From positions 434,001-498,000 of the forward strand of contig JAYJMM010000110.1 in assembly GCA_037349105.1 (NCBI GenBank): a stretch of 64,000 nucleotides of DNA. Direction: 5' to 3'. Position numbers and translations under genes: made by a program. This DNA is from Limnomonas spitsbergensis. Its lineage: Eukaryota > Chlorophyta > Chlorophyceae > Chlamydomonadales. The notes beneath the pieces were generated by a model that worked only from the letters and a program-made list of their open reading frames with translations, was not told the DNA's origin and searched no databases. Numbering within the stretch: the first letter of the stretch is position 1; each line of letters begins with the position of its first letter. Shown piece after piece: positions 13,727-23,300 of this stretch.

Positions 13727-16004
13727 GTGCATGCGTGCCAGTGCCCGGCCCAGCTGCTCCTCGCTGGCCCGGCCGCGCATCTCAAGAGCCTCCATCACAA
13801 TAAAGGAGCCGATGCGGTCCAGAGGGCCATAGTGGTGCACGTGAGGGACGCGGATGGTGCCGGTATCTGGGGTCAGCAAGAAAGGGGGGGGGAGTCAGAT
13901 CCATGATAGATCCAAGAAGATCCAGTGTAGATTCAGGGTAGATCTGGCGCATCCATCACGATAAAGGAGCCGACGTGGTCCAAAGGGCCGTAGTGGTGCA
14001 CGCGAGGGACGCGGATGGTGCCGGTATCTGGGGGTCAGCAAGAAAGGGGGGGGGAGTCAGATCCATGATAGATCCAAGAAGATCCAGTGAAGATTCAGGG
14101 TAGATCTGGCGCATCCATCACGATAAAGGACTGCCGCTGCGGTCTAGAGGGCCGTAATAAAGCACTGTAGGGAGAGGGGGGTGGTGCCGGTAGTACATGG
14201 GAGCGAGTGTGGACGGGGGGTAATGAGATCCAGGATAGATCCAAGAAGATCCAGTGTAGATTCAGGGTAGATCTGGCGCCTTCGTCACGAAGAAGGAATG
14301 CCGCTGCGGTCCAGAGGGCCGTAATGGTGCACTATAGGGAGAGGTGGGTGGTGCCGGTACTTGGGGGCGAGCGAGGAAGGGGGAGAAGTCATATCCAGGA
14401 TAGATCTAGGGTAGATTCAGGGTAGATCTAGCGCCATCATGAAGAGTTAGACAGGCAAAGAAGAAAGTCAGCCTCTTCAGCTCGATGCCATGTAGGCTTG
14501 TTTGGAGCGGCTAGGGACGAAAGGCTGCAAGAAAGAAATCTTTCATTCACATCCTATGGGGGCGCAAGTCAGATCTGCGGTTCGCGGGTGGAAAATAAGA
14601 AGTTTTCCAAACAAAAACAGACTCTGCATAAAACGAATTCCTATTGATAGCATTCTGCAGCAATGTATGGGACTGGTAAAGCACCGCAGGTTTTTGGATT
14701 GGAAATATATTTGAATCTGCTCACCCGCCATCGCCCGCAGGCCAAGCGCCTCCCCTTTAAACACGGTGTTGTCCTTAGCGCGGCTCGCCTTGACAAACAG
14801 ATTGGTTCCGGAGCTGGTCTCGTACAGGTAGGCGCTGCTCCAGTCAGAGCCGCCCTGAGGTGATGTGAGCACGGGCAACAGGAGGGAGGGGGAGGGGGTC
14901 AAAAAGAGTGTGTGGGGATAAGTAAAATTAGAATTCAAGTGGTCCAAGGGGGTGGCCTGCATCGTGGCTTGCCTCAGACCAAGCTTCGTGGCCTGCAGCA
15001 TGGAGCAAGGGTGGAGAGGGGCCATGCAGGATTTGGAAGAATATTTCAATTTCAAATTTAAACTCAAATTCAGGTAGCCCAAGCTGCCTCAAACCCAGCT
15101 TCGTGACATGCAGCATGGGGCGAGCTTAGGGGAGGGGCTAAGCAGGATGTGTGGGAATAATTCAAATCCAAGCTCAGGTAGCCCAGGAGGTTGAGCTGTG
15201 ACCTGCCAGAGTGGTTCCTGGTGTGCGCGGTAAGAGGGGGGGGGTCCACCGGCAGCAGTGGGTGGCAGCGGGGGTGTTCCTGGTGTGAGCGGCAACGGAT
15301 CTCAAACCAAGATCTTATTGGATCTCAAACAGGAGGGGGGTTAGCAGTGGCCTGCTGTGGTCCCTGGTGTGCGCGGTAAGGGGAGGGGGTCCACCGGCAG
15401 CAGTGGGTGGCAGCAGGGTTTTTCCTGGTGTGATCAGCAGCGGATCTCAGACCAAGATCTTATTGAATCTCAAACAGGAGGGGGGTGAGCAGTGGCCTGC
15501 TGTGGTTCCTGGTGTGAGTGGTAAGGGGGGGGTCCACCGGCAGCAGTGGGTGGCAGCGGGGGTGTTTCTGGTGTGAACGGCAGCGGATCTCAGACCAAGA
15601 TCTTATTGGATCCCAAACAGGAGGGGGGTGAGCAGTGGCCTGCTGTGGTTCCTGGTGTGAGTGGTAAGGGGAGGGGGTCCACCGGCAGCAGTGGGTGGCA
15701 GCGGGGTTGTTCCTGGTGTGAGCGGCAACAGATCTCAAACCAAGAACTTTTTTAGACCTCGAACAGGAGGGGGGTGAGCTGTGGCCTGCTGTGGTTCCTG
15801 GTGTGAGCGCCAGTGGGGGGTCAACGGATCTTAGACCAACATCTCATTGTATATCATCGGATGTCAACATATCTGAGACCAGGATCTCATTAGATCTCAA
15901 AGAATGACCTCATGATCCCCACCTGGGAGCGCTCAGCAGTGACTGATCCAACCTCAGGCATGTTCGCCTGGATCCACAAAGCCACCGGAGACGCGGAAAC
16001 AATC
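13712..16004 (-). CDS. FN3K: Fructosamine/ketosamine-3-kinase, N-terminal half (partial, three exons visible)
   Basis: The family phosphorylates ketosamines on glycated proteins as a repair step; plant homologues are plastid-targeted. Three exons are visible in transcription order. 15923-16004 encodes PVALWIQANMPEVGSV. 14725-14854 encodes GGSDWSSAYLYETSSG, then NLFVKASRAK and FKGEALGLRAMA, with the nucleotide-binding FVK lysine. 13712-13866 encodes DTGTIRVPHVHHYG, GSFIVMEALEMRG and LGRALARMHLAEPE. Borders are CCCCCAG acceptor, CCAG|GTGGGG, CTCAG acceptor, GCGG|GTGAGC, CCCCAG acceptor and AGAG|GTGGGA, with phases 0, 1 and 0 agreeing throughout. The third exon's donor is the first unit of the 33-bp array. 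The catalytic C-terminal half (the HGDLW-type loop) is not in the window: either it lies beyond position 1 across a >12.7-kb array intron, or the gene is truncated. The exon carrying the start codon was not found. Confidence 0.85.
13941..14420 (-). repeat. Tandem partial copies of the kinase third exon
   Basis: Three further copies of the start of the third kinase exon, with its upstream intron edge, lie in a row upstream of it. The copy near 13948-14064 still reads PDTGTIRVPRVHHYG, then HVGSFIVMDA. The copies near 14119-14220 and 14285-14390 are more decayed. Each is followed by the same linker containing GATCCAAGAAGATCCAGTG and by G-runs. They are acceptor-side exon-edge duplications with a period of about 165-170 bp. 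Confidence 0.85.
14930..15190. repeat. Intron tandem repeat, about 2-3 copies
   Basis: Within the kinase intron. The block with CTTCGTGGCCTGCAGCATGG recurs as CTTCGTGACATGCAGCATGG about 120 bp on, with AATTCAAAT-rich linkers. A related block sits in the inverted duplicate near 59,945-60,020. Confidence 0.6.
15190..15800. repeat. Intron minisatellite of about 145 bp, 4-5 copies
   Basis: Repeated blocks contain GGTTCCTGGTGTGAG, GGGGGGTCCACCGGCAGCAG, ACCAAGATCTTATTGGATC and CAAACAGGAGGGGGGT. It lies between the first two visible kinase exons. The reverse complement recurs at about 59,250-59,900 in the duplicated pseudogene region, so the array predates or was copied with that duplication. Confidence 0.8.
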
Positions 16005-16034
16005 CTGGGGGCGGGGCGGCGGCAATGTTCAGTT

Positions 16035-16200
16035 TGCAGGATACTTCAGCTACAATTCAGCTACGTCACAGCCTGTGGGCGTCGTGAGAAGGTGCAGTAA
16101 GCCCTGCTGCCAGGGTCACCGGCGATGGGGGCAAGGTACATCCCCATCAGCCGAATGGTGGCTGAACAACGGCCTGCTGAAGGTGGTCTTGTATGCAATC
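16035..16200 (+). repeat. Dispersed repeat copy
   Basis: Begins CTTCAGCTACAATTCAGC, then TCACAGCCTGTGGGCG, and ends with the ATCAGCCGAATGGTGGCTGA and GGCCTGCTGAAGGTGG blocks. It belongs to the family described at 22425-22545 and also occurs at the equivalent place in the inverted duplicate (58850-59035). Confidence 0.6.
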
Positions 16201-17392
16201 CATGCAGCAATGGTGCTAGTGGTTGGGGTGGTTACGAGCCCAAACTAATCACCAGCTTCAGTGTGGCAGCTTGAAGGTGCGGCTGAGGGGCTGAGGGTGG
16301 GAGCTTAAGGGTGCGGCTGAGGGGCAGGCATGGGCAGAGATATCTGCGCGTATCACTCACATTCTAAGAGCCGTAGACGTTACCACTTATGATCATAGTG
16401 GCAAAAATACTCACATGGGGGTGACAAAAATGATGTTTTGTCATCTGAGGCGGCGAAACTTTGAAGTTCAATATCTATGAAAATGCGATTTTATGAGCGG
16501 GAGTACCGGATGTCTGGAAACATTGAAAGTGATCTGTGGCTCTCATCATCCGAGAGGTTGCCGGGGCTTGGATTGTGTGAAGGATAAGTTCATGTCCTGT
16601 TACTAGGAAACATCTAGAATTCGAATTTCCTTCTTCACTGCACGGGGCCTTGGCCTTAATGGAAGGGAGCTGGAGATGCTCGCATGGGCGTAGTGGTCCT
16701 CCCGGGTGCAGGCTTCCTTGCGATCAAGTTGGGTCTAGAAAGAGTGTTTTAGCATTTTGTGCACTGGATTATATATTTTTCGCTACACGCATGGTATGAC
16801 CCTACCAAAGGCCCATTGCAGGGGATGTACCGGTACTCACATGGGCATGGGCTTCCTTGATGCAGGCTTTCTCGCAATGAAGTTTGGTCTGGACAACGAG
16901 GTGCAGCGATGCGTTTTGGTGGAAGGTATAGATGTCGCCATTGTTCTCCTGTCCTGATCAGGGTGGTGCGTCACCGGCTCACCATCGACTGGGTAATAAA
17001 GAGCCCTAATCGGGAAGGCGGATCGCGATCCAGATCGCGATGCTGAAAACCGTTGACAGTCCAAGACGAAGGTGAAATCGTTGCGGGGATCTGGGTTTGT
17101 GCTCGAGCGTAAATTTGCGACGCATCGCTGCTGCGGATGAACGCGCCCGTACAGTGTGCATGATGTTTGAGATTCGGATTAGTGTGAACATTTCCGGGAA
17201 AATTCGTGGTGGAAGGTGGTGGCAGGTCCGGCAAATATCGGAGCGCGAAAAGAAGGAACATGATGTGATTTGTCTTAATCGGTCGTAAAATTGAAAGCAC
17301 GTTTAACCTCAATTTGAAACCCATCAGTGCAGCATAACCCTTGCGGTTATAATAGAGCATCCCACTAGGCTCGCAGACAGGCGCGGTGCAGG
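16200..17392. other. Region between kinase and lipase genes
   Basis: Diverging intergenic space. It holds an internal repeat in which about 16,688-16,750 and 16,845-16,905 share GCAGGCTT[C/T]CTTGCGAT and AAGT[T/G]TGG blocks. No gene recognised. ORFs here have no family signature. A TATAATAG string at about 17,348 lies 45 bp before the lipase start codon, but its role is unknown. Confidence 0.45.
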
Positions 17393-20300
17393 ATGGAGCT
17401 ACGACACGTCATGTTTCTCATCTACGCCAACACGGTGGGACTCTTCCATGCATTCGTCGTTGCCCCCCTAGTGCGCTGGTGGGAAGACAGCGTGTTGGGG
17501 ACTTGGGAACACGTCATCACTTCGGTCATGCGCGAAAGCTTCAACGAGTGGACGCGTATGGCCAACGGCACGTCCGCCTGGTTCATCTCGCTGTTCCAGC
17601 ATAACTACCGCCATGATCTGCGCAAGGCATGGAAGCGAGACGCACCAACCCCAAGCAGGCGCGGCCAGACCGGGTCTGCAGGCGCAGCGAATCATCAGGA
17701 GCAACAAGGCAGGCCATCTACGCTGAACGCGATCCTGGAGGCTCTGGGGCGCAGCGAGAGTGCGGCTTCATCAGCACCCTCGGGTGGAGGTGAGCGGTGT
17801 CTGTGGGTAGCGAAAAGCCCCCGGTTCCCCAGGCACGAACTTCGAGAAGAACTTGCATGAAGCGAACAAACCCTAGACACCACAGGGTTTGTTCTTCACA
17901 GGAACACACATGTGGAGGCAGCTGTGACTTTCAGGCCGCCATGTCTTTTCTTGGGCCAGAACAAGCGATGTGCGTCTAACAGGCGCGTCAGGGCACGCAT
18001 GCGAGCCTGTCATGACAAAAGCAAGCGGCTGAGGGATGTCCCGGGAAACGTATGCCAGCATGGAAAAAAACTCTGCTTCATTGTTGTATTCCGGTGCCTG
18101 GCCACTTGGATTGGAACAACTTGCATAGGGAAGACAAATCTGTAGGTGGCCTGCAGGCAGGCTGCCAGTACTATGGATGACTGGATGTGGATCTGCAGTT
18201 TCTTGTTTCCATGGGGAAGACAAAATCCTTTGAGAGTTGTTGTTTTCGTTAATTAAGAAAGTGCGATTGGATCTTCTGCCACAGGATGCTTCGTTGGCCC
18301 ATCTGGCACAGGATCTTCCATTCGCTCAGCATGAAACCTCATCCTTAGCTGCCAGGCCCATGCTTAGGGGCCGGAAAAGCTGTGCTAGCATACTTAGGGC
18401 AACAATTCGGACAGGAGCTCGCCCAGCACAAGGGGATGGGTTGAGTGATGTGGAAAAGGGACGCCGTAAGACACAGCATGGACTCGTCCAAGCTCTGTTT
18501 TTTGTAAAGGTTCGGCCCCCAGTCACGACCCTGGAAAACAGCTTGCATGGGATTATGGGAAAAGGGCATTGATACCCTTGATGCCTCAGCATCATTTTTG
18601 TTTATTGATGTCCGATACGAGGTATATAGACTTTTCCCCGAAGAGTGGGCTAGATTTGTGACCTTTGGTCTCGGCAGGGATGCGTCTCGACCGGGGGGCC
18701 CAGATGGCGAGCTCTGAGAGAGACAGTTATGTACGATTGTACTGTGATGCTGTTTTTCTTCTTCAGTTACGGTTGTCGTCGATGCTGACTTGCTTGCTGC
18801 AGACATGATTGTCGTTGTTGCTGCTACCGGTATCTTTCCTGCAGTCAAGATTGTCGTGACTGCTGTAGTTCTTGCTCTGCAGTCATGAATCATGATTGTC
18901 GTGAGTGCTGCTGTTATTCTGCTGTGGGTTCCCTTTTAACATGAAGCCCCCTCCTTCCACGCAACTGTTTCAGCTGACGCGAACGAAGACGCCCGTGAAG
19001 ACCTGAACGCCACCGCAGCCTCGGCCCGCCCCGAGCTCAACAGCAACACCAGCTGGGGCGCGTCCCCGCTCATGTCCGCACGGGCCGCCGCAACGACGGC
19101 GTCAGAGTGGCTCTCTGGCAGCGCCCGCGGCTCCCCCGCACCCCTGCCGCCTCCCTCCACTCGATCCCGCCCACCCGGGAAGGTCTTGACCCCGGGCGCG
19201 GCCCCCCGCCCTGCTCCCGCAAGGTCCCCGCTCGTGGACCGGGGCTGCGACGGGGGCAGCGGCGGCGTCGGCCGCAACGCGTTTGTGCAGCCGAGTGGGG
19301 TTGGCGTGATCAGCCGCCAGCGGGGACTGATTGAGGACGGGCGTATCTGGACCGAGCTGGCAGTCGCCCGCAGCTTCCACATTTGGAGGAAGACAGTCAG
19401 GTGAGGAAGCTGGCAGGAATCTGCCAGGAAGATATTTGGAAGCTCTGTGGAAGCTGCCAGGAAGCTGTTGGGTGTGATGACTCACAAAGATGCTCTGACA
19501 GCGCTGTCCGATCGTTCCCAGATGGAAGGTTTAGCTGTTTGGTTCAGGAGGTCTTCAGGTTTGCGCCCGGAACCCTGCGGCCTGAATCCTGAACTGAAGG
19601 GAATTGCGGGTTGTGCCGAGCTGGCCCTGGTCAGGAAGTGCATGTACGGGTGAGATCCAAGTTTTGTGACCTGTTATGAACCTGCTGCCGGCGCTGCTGT
19701 TTGCTGCTGCAGGTGGATTTTCCGACTACCGCCGCTGCCGCCGTTTGCGGCAACTGCCGCCGCGATTGTCAGTACCCGGGGCTCCAGCGGCAGCCAGCAC
19801 ACTAACGACCGCCACCCGGATCAACAGACTGCGGCAAGGCCCGCCGGCGCCGGCCGGCTGGCGACCGACGGGGTGGCGGCTGCCGCCGCCGCCTCGTCTC
19901 CGTCCCCGCCAGGATGGCGTGGGCAGGACATGCCACCAGCAGGTGGCCGCCGCTCGTCGTGGTGGTGGGGCTGGTGGCGGTGCCGCGGCAGGACGCATTC
20001 TCTGCCGCCCGGACGCCGCCTGCCGCGCAGCCACAGCATGCATGACACCCGCCGCATGTTGTCCCAGGCGACGGGGCCTGCCCCGCTCGGCGCCGCTGGC
20101 GCCGCAGGGTCCGTCTCTGCCTTCCCGCCGGCCCCAGGCGGCGCGGCCGCGCCGTTTGGCGGGGCGGGCGCGGGGCTGCGTCGCACGCGCAGCTTCTCGC
20201 GGACCGAGACGGTGTGCCAGCACATCAGCGAGGTGTCATGCGCGTCGGACGTCGTGAGGCTATCGGGATACCCACTGGAGCAGCATACGGTGAATGGGGA

Positions 20301-23300
20301 TGCAGGGGGTGCGCAATGGAGCGTGGTCAGAGATTGACGTCTCAAAGTGTGTTGTAAAAGTGCGTTGCTAAAAGGTGTGGTGTAATTAAGTGTGGCACAG
20401 GGAGGAGTGGCTGAGTGCAAAGAAATGGCAGCAGCGAAAGCTTTAAGGAGACGGGGAAAACAGCAACAGCAGCGGCGGCAGCATAGCTGAGCAACGCACT
20501 AGGTGAGGTGCCTACTGTAGATTTGCTTTGCCTTCCCTCATAATTAACGTTGTTTGGGGTTGAGGGATCCATAAATATACTAATTATTGGTTGTCAACGC
20601 CAGTTTTCAGTCAGAAATTAAGAGTATTAGTCGATAATTTGCCGTGAGGGCAGCATCAAAATAAATTGTTACATTCACACCTGAGGGAAGGCAAATCAAA
20701 TCTACGGTATGTGTAGTTCGTTTTTCTCAATTTAATGTTCGGTTTTAATAAAAAGTCAGTAATGCACAAGCAGGCCATGCCCGTCTAGGTGATGGTACGA
20801 CCCGCTATCAACGCAAGGTCTGTCCCCCTCTACCGTAGATTTGCTTTGCCTTCCCTCACAATTAACATTGTTCGGTGTCGAGGGATCTATGACTGAATAA
20901 TCATGGATTGTCGATTGTGGATTATTTCCAGTTCGAAATTTGTTGTCAACAATTTGCCCTGGAGGGCAGCTTTCAAAAAAGACACTTTTTGATGCCCAAG
21001 GTAAGGCAAATCGAATCTATGGTAGGTGTCGACGGAGGGCAGCTACATGCTGCTCATTGAACGCATCCCTTGCCTGGGTCCGATCACACAATCCATTACG
21101 GTCTTGTGAATGTAAGGTAGTCCACGTGTGCACCACGCTCATGTCCCTTTAGATGACACGGAGGACGGCTACATCAATACTAAACCCTAAACCCTAAACC
21201 CTACTCCACGTGTGCACTGCGCCCATGTCCCTTCAAGTAACAATGAAGGACGGCGACATCAACCCTTAACCCTAAACCCCTACTCCACGTGTGCACTGCG
21301 CCCATGTCCCTTCAAGTAACAATGAAGGACGGCGACATCAACCCTTAACCCTAAACCCCCACTCCACGTGTGCACTGCGCCCATGTCCCTTCAAGTAACA
21401 ATGAAGGACGGCTACATCAACCCGTAACCCTAAACCCTAGTCCACGTGTGCACTGCGCCCATGTCCCTTCAGGTGACAGCAGAGGACGGCTACATCAACC
21501 TAAACCCTAAATCGCTTGTTCACGTGTGCACTGCGTCCATGCGCCCATGTCCCTTAAGGTGACTACAGAGGACGGCTACATACTGCTCATAGAGCGCATC
21601 CCCCGCCCAGGCTGCAAGGATGTGGTTTTCTTCATGCACGGCGTGTTGGACACATCCATGACCTGGGTCAGCGGAGGTGGGCCTTGGGGGATGTGGGGGA
21701 AGTGGGAGGTGGGAGGTGGGCTTTGAGGGGCGGTGTAGTGGGAGGTGGGCTTTGGGGGGATGCGGTGGGAGTGGGAAGAGGTGAATCTGACTGGCCATTG
21801 AGGGGAGAGGGGTGGACAGGCTGCCTGACATGCTGCAAGGATGTGGCATTGTTCCTACACGGCGTGCTGGGCATGCCTATGACCTGGGCCAGTGCCTCAT
21901 TGGAGGTGGGTCTTTGGATGAGAGGGGGGGGGGGCAGTGGGCAGTGGGAAGAGGTGAAACTGACTGGCCATTGAGGGGGGGAGAGGGACAGGCTGCCTGA
22001 CAGGCTGCAAGGATTTGTTTTTTCTTCATGCATGGCGTGCTGGACACGTCTATGACCTGGGTCAGCAGAGGTGGGCCTTGGGGGGGGGCAGTGGGACATG
22101 GTATTTACTGGCCATTGAGGGGGATAAGGGGGACAGAATGCATGAAGGGGCTGCAGGAAGTGGTTTAGTTCATGCACGGTGGCTGGACACGTCTATGACC
22201 TGGGTCAGCAGAGGTGGGCCTTGGGGGGGGGCAGTGGGAGATGGAATTTACTGGCCTTTGAGGGGGGGAAGGGGGACAGGGCAATGCACAAACGGCCTGC
22301 CAGGATCTTCCTAGTCCCTTTGCTTCCTAGTTCCTACACGGCGTGCTGGATACGTCTATGACCTGGGTCAGCGGAGGTGGGGCGGGCCATTGCTGAGCCC
22401 TGGGTTGGAGAGGGGGGATGAGCTTAGCTCAGCTACAATTCAGCTACGTCCCAGCCAGTGGCCGTGGGGGTCTGGTGCAGCAAGCCCTGCTGCTTGGCCC
22501 GTGGCCCGTAGGTTGGTCGATGTTTGGTCCCTATCGGCAAGCGTCCACTTTATTTAGCCTTGGCTCCGCTTAATTTTGTTCCTAATTCCAGTATAAGTTA
22601 CCTGTCATCATTTTGCAGGTCCACCTCCCATCCCTGATTTCATGCTCCCACATACCGCGGAGTACATGGAGCCACGCTTCTTTAATTTGTTCCCAGTGAC
22701 CCTGTTGCTTGTCTCAAATCCACCCTTGTTCCTGCGTTTTTTTTCTGTGTAGGTGTGACTGGCTCCCAGGCATTCGCTGCCTGGGAGGCCGGTTTCGATG
22801 TGTGGATGGGCAACACGCGCAGCAACGCGCCGCGCCTGCACAAGGGTAGGTGTGAACAGAGTGTGGATGTGCCATTGCGTTCCCGTTTGAATGCCGGCTG
22901 GGGCGTTGCAGCGCGCCGCAAGTATACAAGGGTGGGTGTGAACAGAGTGTGAATGATACATTGGTCTGTTGGTTTTGATGCCGGCTGGGGCTGCTGCTGG
23001 CAGTGTTTGTGATAGTGTGCACCGTACCGCTTTGGGGAGGCGTTGCAGCGTACCGCTTTGGGGAGGTGTTGTTTCACCTGACAGAGGCTGCCTGGATGGA
23101 TAGGCACATAAGATCCTGCCAAACTGGATATCTAAATTAGATCCTCCTTAAATGGATATTTACATTAGATACTGCCCAAATAGATAGTTACTTTAGATCT
23201 TGCCCATATGGATAGTCCTGCTCATGAACTAGAACCTGCCAAGATGGATCTTTACCCCCCCTCCCCTCACCTAGATCCTGCCAAAATGGATCTGTATCCC

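Larger units (their letters stand above)
14695..17165. repeat. Inverted segmental duplication, arm 1
   Basis: This region, including two kinase exons and the upstream sequence to about 17.1 kb, recurs in opposite orientation at about 57,975-60,230. Anchors: 15923-16004 with 59065-59146, 14725-14854 with 60079-60207, CCTTGCGATCAAGTTGGGTC near 16,725 with its complement near 58,400, and GATCTGGGTTTGTGCTCGAG near 17,090 with its complement near 58,050. Homology stops near 14,700, just downstream of the second exon. The third exon and the giant array are not in the other arm. Confidence 0.8.

Noticed and set aside
992..13906. Apparent repeat proteins of 4,200-4,380 residues on both strands
   Set aside because: They are products of a 33-bp array whose length is a multiple of three; several overlapping frames are open at once. 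Only the minus frame in phase with the kinase exon has a biological link.
16757..17064. Small ORFs with GFLDAGFLAMKFG-like peptides near 16.9 kb and in the inverted copy
   Set aside because: The peptides are interrupted by stops in both duplicate arms and match no family I recognise, so I could not support a gene.
19821..20420. Long antisense ORFs across lipase exons 2, 3 and 7
   Set aside because: GC-rich codon bias of the sense exons leaves antisense frames open; they show no family motifs, while the sense frame links to the lipase domain with consistent phases.
21176..21500. Chromosome end (telomere)
   Set aside because: CCCTAAA runs are short, interspersed with exon-edge copies, and lie in the middle of an intron with genes on both sides, so they are interstitial.
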